A DNA stretch of 64,000 nt from an uncultured Christensenellaceae bacterium (GTDB taxonomy: Bacteria > Bacillota > Clostridia > Christensenellales > Pumilibacteraceae). Made by a program: the position numbers and the translations under genes. Positions 48,583 to 57,500 of this stretch are shown one piece after another. Every line of letters begins with the position of its first letter. Position 1 is the first letter of the stretch. The DNA lies in NCBI GenBank assembly GCA_910587595.1, contig CAJULQ010000002.1, positions 124,001-188,000 on the forward strand. The letters run 5' to 3'. The notes below the pieces were generated by a model, which searched no databases, had not been told where the DNA came from, and saw nothing but the letters and a program-made list of their open reading frames with translations.

Positions 48583-50186
48583 TCAAAAAGTATATTTTCG
48601 TGACGGGCGGCGTTGTGTCCGGCTTAGGTAAAGGCATCACGGCGGCGAGCATCGGCATGATGCTCAAAGCCAAAGGGCTCAAAGTGATCGCGCAAAAGCT
48701 CGATCCGTATATCAATATGGATCCGGGCACCATGAGTCCGTATCAACACGGTGAAGTGTTTGTTACCGAGGACGGCGCCGAAACCGACCTCGATTTGGGG
48801 CATTACGAGCGTTTCATAGACGAAAACCTCAATAAGTTTTCAAACCTTACCACCGGCAAGGTGTATTGGAACGTGCTCGACAACGAGCGCAAGGGCGTGT
48901 ATAACGGCGAAACGGTGCAAGTGATCCCGCACGTTACCAACGAGATCAAAAAGTTCATCTATTCGGTGGGCAAAAAGATAAACGCCGACGTGGTGATCAC
49001 CGAGATCGGCGGTACCACGGGCGATATAGAGAGCTTGCCCTTTTTGGAGGCCATTCGGCAAGTATCCAACGAAGTGGGGCGGGAAAACTGTTTGTTTATC
49101 CACGTAACGCTTGCGCCCGTGATCAGTTCGAGCGGCGAAATGAAAACCAAACCCACCCAGCACAGCGTAAAAGAGTTGCAAAGCTTGGGTATCACGCCCA
49201 ACATGGTGGTGTTGCGTTGCAACCGCGCCATCGACGAATCGGCGCGCAAAAAAATATCCATGTTCTGCAACGTGCCGCCCGATTGCGTGATAGAAAACCG
49301 CGACGTTTCCATTTTGTACGAAGCGCCCGTCATGTTGGAAGACAGCAAGTTTACGGAGATCGTGTCGCGCGAATTGGGGTTGCCCGATAATCCGCCCGAT
49401 TTAACGGTGTGGAAAGAAATGCTACGCAAAGCGCATGCGCGCAACAAAACGGTCAAGATCGGTTTGGTGGGCAAATACGTTAAAATGTTCGACGCTTACC
49501 TTTCCATCGTGGAGGCGCTCACGCATGCGGGGATCGAAAACGGCGCCAAGATCGATCTGCAGTGGTTGGACGCCGAGCGTATCACGCCTGAAACGGCGCA
49601 CGGCATTTTGGGTGAATGCGACGGTATCATCGTGCCGGGCGGATTCGGCGATCGCGGCATAGAGGGCATGGTAAACGCCGCGCGGTATTGCCGCGAGCAC
49701 AATGTGCCCTATTTCGGCATATGTTTGGGTATGCAGATAGCGGTGATCGATTTTGCCCGTCATGTGGCGGGGCTTGCCGACGCCAACAGTCGCGAGTTCG
49801 ACGTGGAATCGCAAAACAAAGTCATAGACATCATGGAAGGGCAAATAGGGTATGAAAACACGGGCGGCAGCATGCGTTTGGGCGCCTACGAATGCGTGAT
49901 CAAAGCGGGGTCGGTCTTGGCGCGCGCCTATCGGCAAAACAGTATCATGGAACGCCACCGCCACCGTTACGAATTTAACAATGCCTATCGCCAAACGTTC
50001 GAAAACTTGGGGTTGTCCGTTTGCGGCACCAGTCCGGACGATACTTTGGTAGAGGCGGTGGAATTGCCCGATCGCAAATTCCATGTGGGCGTGCAGTATC
50101 ACCCCGAATTCAAGTCGCGTCCGCACCGTCCGCATCCGTTGTTCGTGTCGTTTGTGGCGGCGTCGCTTGCCGGCAAGAAAAAATAG
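48579..50186 (+). CDS. pyrG: CTP synthase (canonical)
   Basis: This 535-residue enzyme converts UTP to CTP with ATP and glutamine. All key residues are present: P-loop SGLGKG, Asp72 in ETDLDLGHYERF, EIGGTTGDIE, PGGFG, the glutaminase nucleophile Cys382 in GICLGMQ, and His508 with Glu510 in HPEF. ATG 48579 overlaps the carB-dapF stop by four bases, so translation is coupled and CTP synthase is made in step with carbamoyl phosphate synthase. The contrast with the paralogue at 14916 shows that the latter is not the cell's only copy. Confidence 0.97.
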   Translation: MIKKYIFVTGGVVSGLGKGITAASIGMMLKAKGLKVIAQKLDPYINMDPGTMSPYQHGEVFVTEDGAETDLDLGHYERFIDENLNKFSNLTTGKVYWNVLDNERKGVYNGETVQVIPHVTNEIKKFIYSVGKKINADVVITEIGGTTGDIESLPFLEAIRQVSNEVGRENCLFIHVTLAPVISSSGEMKTKPTQHSVKELQSLGITPNMVVLRCNRAIDESARKKISMFCNVPPDCVIENRDVSILYEAPVMLEDSKFTEIVSRELGLPDNPPDLTVWKEMLRKAHARNKTVKIGLVGKYVKMFDAYLSIVEALTHAGIENGAKIDLQWLDAERITPETAHGILGECDGIIVPGGFGDRGIEGMVNAARYCREHNVPYFGICLGMQIAVIDFARHVAGLADANSREFDVESQNKVIDIMEGQIGYENTGGSMRLGAYECVIKAGSVLARAYRQNSIMERHRHRYEFNNAYRQTFENLGLSVCGTSPDDTLVEAVELPDRKFHVGVQYHPEFKSRPHRPHPLFVSFVAASLAGKKK

Positions 50187-50294
50187 CCGTTCGATTTTTT
50201 TAGATCGCGGCAACACCGATAGAAAAAACGTTGCGCTTGCAACAACGGGAGAATATTTTATAGCGATAAAACGTCACGTTTGTAAGGTGAAAAG

Positions 50295-52376
50295 GTGAAG
50301 CAAGTTTATCACATACGCAAAAGCAGACTGTATGCGTCTACCGATTATTCCGCTCTCTTATCGGGGGTCGTTTCGAGCGGCTGTAAGCTCGAAAAGATCG
50401 ACGCGGGCGAAATAACGATAGACACGGGCGCGGTCTGCTTTTTCGATCCTTACCGCGCCAAGCCGTGCGAACCGTTTGCGCGCCGTTTGCCTGCGGGCAA
50501 GTATGCGGCGTTTATGTATCGCATGCAAACCGAAAAAGGCGCGCGTATCGCGTTGATGGGGTTAGACGGCGGCAATTTGCGCCGCGCCGTGCAATGGGAG
50601 TTGGCGTTCGCTTGCGAGAAAGAACTTTGCAAGTTGCAAGCGCAACCAAACGCCGTGGGCACGGCAATAGACAGCGGCTTGGGCGCGCTGTGCGACAGCA
50701 GCGCGTTCAACGCCTTTTCGCAACTTGTCGAGGCCACCAAAGACACGTTTCATCCGTTAGACGGCATTGCGGGCATGGACGGCAACTGCGCGCTTGTTTG
50801 CAGCGTGAAAGATATTCGCTTGCCCGTTTGCAGTACGGGTTGGGGAGAGGGATACTATCCGAGTTATTTCGGCATAGACGCCGACGGCGCGGTGTGCGGC
50901 ATCGTGTGCGATTTTTGTGTGTTGCCCGCCGCCAAAAAGAAAGAAAGTAACGAAACGGTGACTATCGAAACGGAGGGCGACGAAACGGATGCATTTGTGG
51001 CCGATCCGCGCAAAAGCGATAGCGAGAACAATATTTTGCTGTATACCGGCGTGATCGAGGGCGGCCGCGCAGACAGTGCGCATTTGTTGCGCGCCTATTC
51101 GCGGCGCGGCTATGCGTATCATAAAACGGGGCGATACACAGAGGCGTTGGCCGATTATTTGCAAGCCATCGACTTGGGAAAACAGCGCGAAAACAAAGCG
51201 GAATTTTCCAAGCACGCGTGGTCGCTGTATGAAAACGCCGCGGGCATTTATCGGGAAACGGGGCAAACGGACAACGCCGTGGCGCTGTACCGCGAGGCTT
51301 GCAAACTAACCGACATGTTCGACGGCGGCGCGTATGTCGGGTTGATCGACGTGTACCGCGAGGCCAAAGATCACGCCGCCGCGCTCGCGGCCGCCGATGA
51401 AATGGTGGCCGCCCGCCCGCACGATCCCACCGCATATATAAAGCGCAGCGAGATATTCATGGCATGCGAAGAGTACGAAAAAGCTTTAGACGATTTCACC
51501 GTGCTCATAGATGTTTTTAAGCTGAACGAATGCATTTTGGAAAAGGCGCTGTGTTTGCGGCATTTGGGGCGCGCCAAAGAGGCGTTGGCCGTTTTGGACG
51601 GGTATTTGGCCGAGGGCAGAGCCAACGAAGTATACTACGGATTGCGCGCCGATATCGAAATGGCGGACAACAACATGGCCGCGGCCTATGTGGACGCGCG
51701 CAATGCGTTCGACGCCAACCCCGATTATCCCGAAACGCTCGAACGGCTCATCGAATGGGACGGACTGCTCTTTCGCCGCAAGAATGTTGTAAAGTGGGTG
51801 TCGCGCTACATTGCGTTGCGGCCGCATGCGCAATACGGCTACAGCGTTCGGGCGGACGCGTACATGAAAATGGGCGAGTACGAAGAGGCGCTGGCCGACT
51901 ATTTGCAGTTGGTGCGGCTTAGTAAAGACGATCCAAAACATTGCGCGCTGCTGATCCGCGCGGCGCTTTGTTGCGGCAACAAGGGGCTCGTGAAACGGTA
52001 TCAAAAACTGTTGCGTCGGTCGAGCAACGCCTACTATATTTACGCGGCGGGGTTATCTCTTATGCAACAGCGAAAGTTCGGCCGCGCGCAACGGTATATC
52101 GCGTCGGCCTCTATGCTGATCCGCTCGGACATCATCGTTTCGTCGCTCATCGACTGTTTTGTGGCCAACGGTAATTTTGCCAAAGCGGACGCCGCCATGA
52201 AAGAGTATGCCCAATTGGCGGACGGGGAAGAAGTGTTTATGAAACACGCGTTGATCGCCAAAGCGCGCGGGATCCCCGCCGAGGCCATAGAGCGCGAATA
52301 CGTGCACCGCTATCTGGGCGATTGTTCCGACGCCGTTTTGACCGAAAAAGTGCATGCATATTTTGCCTCGTTGTGA
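50295..52376 (+). CDS. DUF4241-like domain fused to TPR repeats
   Basis: The 693-residue protein starts with a domain of about 210 residues resembling DUF4241: DTGAVCFFDPYRAK, MYRMQTEKGARIALMGLD, DSGLGALCD and STGWGEGYYPSYFGIDADGAVCGIVCDF. A linker (about 215-240) leads to about ten tetratricopeptide-like helical repeats (260-650), for example AYSRRGYAYHKTGRYTEAL and AYIKRSEIFMACEEYEKAL. TPR arrays mediate protein binding; the DUF4241 role is unknown. No signal peptide. GTG 50295 follows AAGGTGAA. It stands between pyrG and a structured intergenic region. Confidence 0.7.
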   Translation: MKQVYHIRKSRLYASTDYSALLSGVVSSGCKLEKIDAGEITIDTGAVCFFDPYRAKPCEPFARRLPAGKYAAFMYRMQTEKGARIALMGLDGGNLRRAVQWELAFACEKELCKLQAQPNAVGTAIDSGLGALCDSSAFNAFSQLVEATKDTFHPLDGIAGMDGNCALVCSVKDIRLPVCSTGWGEGYYPSYFGIDADGAVCGIVCDFCVLPAAKKKESNETVTIETEGDETDAFVADPRKSDSENNILLYTGVIEGGRADSAHLLRAYSRRGYAYHKTGRYTEALADYLQAIDLGKQRENKAEFSKHAWSLYENAAGIYRETGQTDNAVALYREACKLTDMFDGGAYVGLIDVYREAKDHAAALAAADEMVAARPHDPTAYIKRSEIFMACEEYEKALDDFTVLIDVFKLNECILEKALCLRHLGRAKEALAVLDGYLAEGRANEVYYGLRADIEMADNNMAAAYVDARNAFDANPDYPETLERLIEWDGLLFRRKNVVKWVSRYIALRPHAQYGYSVRADAYMKMGEYEEALADYLQLVRLSKDDPKHCALLIRAALCCGNKGLVKRYQKLLRRSSNAYYIYAAGLSLMQQRKFGRAQRYIASASMLIRSDIIVSSLIDCFVANGNFAKADAAMKEYAQLADGEEVFMKHALIAKARGIPAEAIEREYVHRYLGDCSDAVLTEKVHAYFASL

Positions 52377-52400
52377 GCTTTGCCGCGAGGATACGAAAAA

Positions 52401-52423
52401 AGGCGCTCTCAACGAGAACGCCT
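52401..52423 (+). terminator. Hairpin after the DUF4241-TPR gene
   Basis: AGGCG (52401-52405) and CGCCT (52419-52423) with an inner TCTC/GAGA helix form a stem. There is no T tract after it, so termination would be weak; it could instead be the first helix of the RNA below. Confidence 0.4.
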
Positions 52424-52429
52424 AAGACA

Positions 52430-52575
52430 AACAAAGGAACCCACAATGCCGTTGCTACGTTTCATCTTAACCCGCCGATCGGCAGGTGGGCAAGCCGATC
52501 GCGCCGTCTGTCTTCCGCTGTTTGCTCCCGACCGTTTGGGAGGAAAACCGTGACTCGTCACGGTTGCGGCCCGAC
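52430..52575 (+). ncRNA. Candidate structured RNA
   Basis: The gap between two genes holds several hairpins in a row: CGATCGGC/GCCGATCG (52476-52483 with 52494-52501), which competes with CCCGCC/GGTGGG (52471-52476 with 52485-52490); CTCCC/GGGAG (52525-52529 with 52538-52542); and AACCGTGA-CTCG-TCACGGTT (52546-52565). No reading frame of note is present. It could be a free small RNA (6S- or raiA-type families should be tested) or a long leader of the MBL gene, which starts 215 bases further on. Family not identified. Confidence 0.4.
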
Positions 52576-52789
52576 ATCTTGCGCGGATACAAGCAATCCC
52601 TTTTCTATACTGTGGTTAAATATTACACGTATCGACGCACACCGCAGGATGTTTTCCTTTATGGCATTAGTATATACCATACCGCGACAAAATGCAATAC
52701 CCGCGCGCAAAATTTTTTTGTAAAAATTTTTGCCAAACCCCTTGACAAATACGCAAAGTTGTGAAAAGAGTTTTTTGGGAGGAACCGTT
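52576..52789. other. AT-rich non-coding spacer before the MBL hydrolase gene
   Basis: It contains an AT-rich inverted repeat, GCAAAATTTTT with AAAAATTTTTGC at about 52707-52733, and a -35-like TTGACA at 52742-52747 with no good -10 box at the right distance. GGGAGGA is the ribosome-binding site. No gene seen. Confidence 0.4.
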
Positions 52790-53464
52790 ATGAAACTCAC
52801 CGTGATCGGAAAATACGGACCGTATCCCGCCGCAGGCGGCGGCACGTCTTGCTATCTCGTGCGCGGCGAAAACGACGCCGTCGTGCTCGATTTCGGGAGC
52901 GGGGCACTGGCTAAGTTGCAACGGCATATCGCTATCGACGACGTGCGCGCCATTATTTTGAGCCACTTGCACTACGACCACATGTGCGATTTGTTGCCGC
53001 TTATTTATTTGTTGCAAGCGCGCGGCAAAACGATGACGCTTGTATTGCCCGATACCGATTGTCCGCAACGCGCATTGTTGGAAAAATCGGGCGTATTTCG
53101 GTTGGTGTCCGTGCAACCGCAATGGCAAGCGGGGGAGTTTTCGCTGTCGTTTGAAAAAATGCGGCACCCGCTGGAAAGCTATGCCGTGAAAATTTCCGCC
53201 ATGGGCAAAACGCTTATGTATACGGGCGATACCGCGTTTTGCGATCAGTTGCCCGCTTTTGCCAAGGGTAGCAATTTGCTGTTGGCCGATTGCGGCAAAG
53301 CCGAACATTCCGCCGCGCCCCATCTTTCGCTGTCCGAGGCGGCGTTTTTGGGCGAAACGTTGCACGTGCCCGTGATCGCCACGCATCTCAATCCCGCGCT
53401 TATCTACACGCGCACTTCTTCGGTCGTTACCTTGGCCGAAGAGGGCAAAACGTACGCCGTGTAG
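52790..53464 (+). CDS. MBL-fold metallohydrolase
   Basis: The 224-residue protein has the beta-lactamase fold with the metal motif LSHLHYDHMCD (HxHxDH), MYTGDTAFCD (second metal Asp) and ATHLNPAL near the C-terminus. The overall layout, with GTSCYLVRGENDAVVLDFGSG at the start, resembles RNase Z-like and phosphodiesterase-like MBL proteins. The substrate is unknown. ATG 52790 follows GGGAGGA. It ends five bases before the convergent DUF6062 gene, with no terminator between. Confidence 0.85.
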   Translation: MKLTVIGKYGPYPAAGGGTSCYLVRGENDAVVLDFGSGALAKLQRHIAIDDVRAIILSHLHYDHMCDLLPLIYLLQARGKTMTLVLPDTDCPQRALLEKSGVFRLVSVQPQWQAGEFSLSFEKMRHPLESYAVKISAMGKTLMYTGDTAFCDQLPAFAKGSNLLLADCGKAEHSAAPHLSLSEAAFLGETLHVPVIATHLNPALIYTRTSSVVTLAEEGKTYAV

Positions 53465-53469
53465 CGCGT

Positions 53470-54159
53470 TTATCCGTTGGTGCGCGGCAGTATTCTGCCT
53501 TTGAGTTTGCGTATGGCTTTGGGAATGGTGTCGGGATCGGGTCGCACGGCGCTGCCGGCGTTGCGATAGTCGAACCGTTCGGCAAAGCGGTCGAGGTCGT
53601 GGCATACGCGATCCACGGTACGGTTTTGCAACAACACGAGCTGGGAGAGATAGGCCTTTGTCAAGCGTCCCGCTTTGTTGCTTTCGCGTAATAAAAGCGC
53701 GTAATGGGGCAAGCAAAAGCCGTTGCTGTTGCCGAACACGGTGCGGAAATCGCATTCGTCGGCAAACAGTTGGGCAACGGTTTGCGCATAGCGCCGCATC
53801 ATATCGTCTACGGTGTTGCATATCACGCAAGTGTGCATGGTTTTTTGCAGTGCGTCGGCTTGTTGCAACGCTTGCCTATACGAGGCGCACGGCGTGATAT
53901 GCGAGCGCACTTCTTCGGTGCGGGTGCGTAGTTGCAAGGATAGCCCCAACTTGTTTTTGCCGGCAAACAGCGCGCGCAGATGCTCGGTGCAAAAACCGTA
54001 TTTGTTCACTTGCACGCGATAGTCCGGCTCCATCACCGCTTCGTTCAAGTATTGTTCTACCAATCGATCGGAGGCCGCGTTATAGATCTCGCACAGAGGG
54101 CAGTCGCAGTCGGCGCGGAACGCCTCCCAAATGGGTTCGGTTTGGATATGATACGGCAT
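53470..54159 (-). CDS. DUF6062-family protein
   Basis: This 229-residue protein begins MPYHIQTEPIWEAFRADCDCPLCEIY and contains MEPDYRVQVNKYGFCTEHL, HTCVICNTVDD and GFCLPHYALLL. The CxxC and FCxxH motifs recur with regular spacing, as in the clostridial DUF6062 family, and suggest metal or Fe-S binding; function unknown. The start is fixed by GAGGAGGG just upstream; the frame is open further back but lacks family residues. It is divergent from the SPOR-like gene. Confidence 0.8.
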   Translation of the reverse strand: MPYHIQTEPIWEAFRADCDCPLCEIYNAASDRLVEQYLNEAVMEPDYRVQVNKYGFCTEHLRALFAGKNKLGLSLQLRTRTEEVRSHITPCASYRQALQQADALQKTMHTCVICNTVDDMMRRYAQTVAQLFADECDFRTVFGNSNGFCLPHYALLLRESNKAGRLTKAYLSQLVLLQNRTVDRVCHDLDRFAERFDYRNAGSAVRPDPDTIPKAIRKLKGRILPRTNG

Positions 54160-54214
54160 AATTGCCCTCCTCGGCGCATATTGGTAAAACAAGTATATCA
54201 TAAAGGACGGGATT

Positions 54215-54967
54215 ATGCAAGAGAGCGAGCCGTATATCATCACGAAATCACGCACCGTTCGCAAGATCCTTTGGGGTAGGATCGCGGCGGTTGTTTTTGC
54301 GGTGTGTATTTTGGTGATGGGCGGCGTGTTGTGGCTGAGCAGAACGCCGCGCGCTATCACGGCCAAAGCGCGCACCTACCGTTTGGTGGCGGTGGGTGAT
54401 TACAAAGATCTGGGCGAAGCGTCCATGCGTGCCCAAGCGGCCGTGCGTTCGGGCGGCGCCGGTTATTTATACGGCGAAAGTTCGTATACCGTTGCCGTGG
54501 CTTGTTACGCAAGCGCCGCCGATGCCGATGCGGTGTGCGAACGTTTGCGCGCCGAAGACGCCTCGGCGCGCGTGGTGTCGGTGTCTTGCGCCGCGCTCAC
54601 GTTGGATCGTCCGGCGGAGAACGCCGACACCGTGAAAAAAATGTTGGTGCGTCCGGCGGCGTTGTTCGACGAACTGTATGCGGTATCGTTGCAAACGGAC
54701 ACAAAAGAGATCTCCGCCGCGGCGGCCAAATACGCCGCGCTCAAGATGCATGTGGCGTGCGTGGAATACGCGGAAATTTGTCGGCGCTTGCAAACGGATA
54801 CGGGAGAGTATCTATCCGCGCTCTTTTTGTCGTTGGCCGACACGTTGCAAACGCCCGCCGATGCGAGCGAAAACGTTGCGGCCGCGCTCAAATACGCGCT
54901 GTGCGACATGGCGGTAAAGATTTGCGCGCACACCGAGGCGTTCATCGATAAAAATAAAAAATTGTAA
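54215..54967 (+). CDS. Single-pass membrane protein with SPOR-like domain
   Basis: The 250-residue protein has a short cytoplasmic part (1-22), a transmembrane helix (about 23-43) and an extracellular region. Residues 54-125 resemble a SPOR domain (RTYRLVAVGDYKDLGEA, then YTVAVACYASAADADAVCERLRAE), a peptidoglycan-binding fold. The C-terminal half is helical and Ala-rich. Such proteins act in division or sporulation, but the match is weak. AAAGGACGG precedes ATG 54215. Confidence 0.55.
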   Translation: MQESEPYIITKSRTVRKILWGRIAAVVFAVCILVMGGVLWLSRTPRAITAKARTYRLVAVGDYKDLGEASMRAQAAVRSGGAGYLYGESSYTVAVACYASAADADAVCERLRAEDASARVVSVSCAALTLDRPAENADTVKKMLVRPAALFDELYAVSLQTDTKEISAAAAKYAALKMHVACVEYAEICRRLQTDTGEYLSALFLSLADTLQTPADASENVAAALKYALCDMAVKICAHTEAFIDKNKKL

Positions 54968-54990
54968 ATGAAAAATATTGGCGCAAACAC

Positions 54991-55019
54991 TTGAAAAAAA
55001 ACGGTATTTGTGGTATTCT
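54991..55019 (+). promoter_or_regulatory. Promoter of the hydrogenase operon
   Basis: TTGAAA (54991-54996) and TATTCT (55014-55019) are separated by 17 bp. Just downstream, CCGTA-A-TACGG (about 55030-55040) is a small inverted repeat at the start of the transcript that might bind a redox regulator. Confidence 0.65.
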
Positions 55020-55089
55020 GTAAATAATGCCGTAATACGGTTATAGAACATATCGCGAAAATAACATCAGTAGGAGAGATGAGGATACC

Positions 55090-55572
55090 ATGAGTAAAAA
55101 TGTTGTCGGCACGCCCGAACAAGACCAAGCTTTTGACGCGGTTTTGCGCGAATTGGAGACCGTTCCCGGCCCGCTTATGAAAGCGTTGCAAAAAGCGCAA
55201 GAGATCTACGGGTATTTGCCTATCGAGGTACAAACGCGCATAGCGGACAAGTTCGACGTGCCTTTGGAAGAGATCTACGGCATTGCCACGTTTTATTCGC
55301 AGTTCAACCTCAATCCCAAGGGGAAATATACGATCGGCATATGCTTGGGCACGGCGTGCTACGTAAAAGGCAGCGGCGACGTTCTCAATAAATTTCAAGA
55401 AAAGCTGGGCATAGAGCCGGGGCAGACCACGCCCGACCGCAAATTCACGTTAGACGCCACGCGTTGCATAGGCTGTTGCGGTTTGGCGCCCGTGCTTACC
55501 GTCAACGAAGAAGTGTACGGCAAAGTAACGGTGGACGACGTGGACAAGATCCTCGCCAAATACAACGACTGA
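55090..55572 (+). CDS. NADH-dependent [FeFe]-hydrogenase, NuoE-like subunit
   Basis: This 160-residue thioredoxin-like [2Fe-2S] protein belongs to the NuoE/HydC/HndA family. The cluster Cys residues lie in GTACYVKGSG and ATRCIGCCGLAPVLTVNEE. The N-terminal helical part has EIYGYLPIEVQTRIA. It is the small subunit of an electron-bifurcating hydrogenase, encoded directly before the other two subunits. GTAGGAGAG precedes its start. Confidence 0.93.
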   Translation: MSKNVVGTPEQDQAFDAVLRELETVPGPLMKALQKAQEIYGYLPIEVQTRIADKFDVPLEEIYGIATFYSQFNLNPKGKYTIGICLGTACYVKGSGDVLNKFQEKLGIEPGQTTPDRKFTLDATRCIGCCGLAPVLTVNEEVYGKVTVDDVDKILAKYND

Positions 55573-55604
55573 TCATACGGAAAGAAAAAGGAAGGTAAAG
55601 AGGA

Positions 55605-57485
55605 ATGAAAACGTTACAGGAATTGCAACAGATACGCGACCGTATGAAAGGGTGCCTTTGCAACCGCGCCATGGCGGGTGAGTTCGAACCCGCCGACGCT
55701 ACGGTAAAATATCATATCTTGGTGTGCGGCGGCACGGGGTGCACGTCGGGCAACAGCAAGACCATCACCGAAGAACTCAAAGCGGCCATCGATGCGAACG
55801 GCCTTACAAGCGACGTCAAACTGATCATGACGGGGTGTTTCGGTCTGTGCGCCAAAGGGCCCATCGTGGTGGTGTATCCCGACGGCTCGTTTTATCAGCA
55901 CGTCAAACCCGAAGACGCCCGCGAGATCGTGGAAGAGCATATCAAAAACGGCCGCCCCGTGGAGCGTTTGTTGCACAGCGAAAAAGACGCCGACGGCGCG
56001 CACAAGGCCATCAACGAAACGTCGTTTTATAAGAGCCAACGCCGCGTGGTATTGCGCAATTGCGGTTTGATCGATCCCGAAAATATCGACGAATACTTGG
56101 CGCGCGACGGATATAAAGCCTATGAAAAAGCGCTCACGTCCATGACGCAACTCGAAGTGATCGACGAGATCAAAAAGAGCGGTTTGCGCGGGCGCGGCGG
56201 CGGCGGATTCCCCACGGGCACCAAGTGGGAGTTTGCGCACAATTCGGTATCCGATGTCAAATACGTGGTGTGTAACGCCGACGAGGGCGACCCCGGCGCG
56301 TTCATGGACCGTTCGGTGTTAGAGGGCGACCCGCACACCGTGATCGAGGCCATGATGATCGCGGGTTACGCGATCGGCGCGGAAAAAGGGTACATTTACG
56401 TGCGCGCCGAATATCCCATTGCGGTGCACCGTTTGGAAGTGGCCATCGGCCAAGCGCGCGCTTACGGCATTTTGGGCGATAACGCCATGGGGCTTGGCAA
56501 GAAATTCGATATCGAACTTCGGCTGGGCGCGGGCGCGTTTGTTTGCGGCGAAGAAACGGCGTTGTTGCAAAGCACGGAAGGCAAACGCGGCGAACCCCGT
56601 CAGCGTCCTCCGTTCCCGGCGGTCAAAGGTCTATTCGGCCAACCCACGCTTATCAACAACGTGGAAACGTACGGCAACATCACGCAGATCATATTAAACG
56701 GCGCCGATTGGTTCGCCTCGATGGGCACCGAAAAGAGCAAGGGCACCAAGGTGTTTGCTTTGGGCGGCAAGATCATCAACACGGGTCTTGTGGAGATCCC
56801 CATGGGCACCACCTTGCGCACCATTATCGAGGAGATCGGCGGCGGCGTTCCCGGCGGCAAAAAGTTCAAAGCGGCGCAAACGGGCGGCCCCAGCGGCGGC
56901 TGTATTCCCGCGTCGCTCATAGACACCAAGATCGATTACGACAATCTGATTGCCATTGGGTCCATGATGGGCAGCGGCGGCTTGATCGTAATGGACGAGG
57001 ACAACTGCATGGTGGATATCGCCAAGTTCTTCCTCGAATTTACGGTGGACGAATCGTGCGGCAAATGCACGCCTTGCCGTATCGGCAACAAGCGTTTGTA
57101 CGAAATGTTGGATAAGGTTACCAAAGGCACCGCCACCATGGAAGACCTTGACAAGATGGAAGAGCTGTGCTATTACATAAAGGAGAACTCGCTGTGCGGG
57201 TTGGGACAAACGGCGCCCAATCCCGTGCTCAGCACATTGCGCTATTTCCGCGAGGAATATATTGCGCACGTGCGCGACAAAAAATGTCCCGCCGGCGTAT
57301 GCAAAGCGCTTGTGTCGTATAAAATCAATGCAGACAAATGCGTGGGTTGCACGTTGTGTAAACGCAATTGCCCCGTAAACGCCATATCCGGCGAACTCAA
57401 GCAAACGCACGTTATCGATCCGCAAAAGTGCATAAAGTGCGGCGCATGTATCGCCCGTTGCCCCAAAGGCGCGATCGAGAAGTAA
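55605..57485 (+). CDS. NADH-dependent [FeFe]-hydrogenase, NuoF-like diaphorase subunit
   Basis: The 626-residue subunit has an N-terminal thioredoxin-like [2Fe-2S] domain (HILVCGGTGCTSGNS, MTGCFGLCAKGP), the NuoF core with the FMN/NADH site (SGLRGRGGGGFPTGTKWEF, CNADEGDPGAFMDR), SCGKCTPCRIG for a [4Fe-4S] cluster, and two C-terminal ferredoxin motifs (CVGCTLCKRNCPVNAI, CIKCGACIARCPKGAI). It oxidises NADH and distributes electrons in the HydABC/Hnd-type complex. Sixteen bases separate it from the catalytic subunit. Confidence 0.95.
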   Translation: MKTLQELQQIRDRMKGCLCNRAMAGEFEPADATVKYHILVCGGTGCTSGNSKTITEELKAAIDANGLTSDVKLIMTGCFGLCAKGPIVVVYPDGSFYQHVKPEDAREIVEEHIKNGRPVERLLHSEKDADGAHKAINETSFYKSQRRVVLRNCGLIDPENIDEYLARDGYKAYEKALTSMTQLEVIDEIKKSGLRGRGGGGFPTGTKWEFAHNSVSDVKYVVCNADEGDPGAFMDRSVLEGDPHTVIEAMMIAGYAIGAEKGYIYVRAEYPIAVHRLEVAIGQARAYGILGDNAMGLGKKFDIELRLGAGAFVCGEETALLQSTEGKRGEPRQRPPFPAVKGLFGQPTLINNVETYGNITQIILNGADWFASMGTEKSKGTKVFALGGKIINTGLVEIPMGTTLRTIIEEIGGGVPGGKKFKAAQTGGPSGGCIPASLIDTKIDYDNLIAIGSMMGSGGLIVMDEDNCMVDIAKFFLEFTVDESCGKCTPCRIGNKRLYEMLDKVTKGTATMEDLDKMEELCYYIKENSLCGLGQTAPNPVLSTLRYFREEYIAHVRDKKCPAGVCKALVSYKINADKCVGCTLCKRNCPVNAISGELKQTHVIDPQKCIKCGACIARCPKGAIEK

Positions 57486-57500
57486 GGAGAGCAAAGCAAC

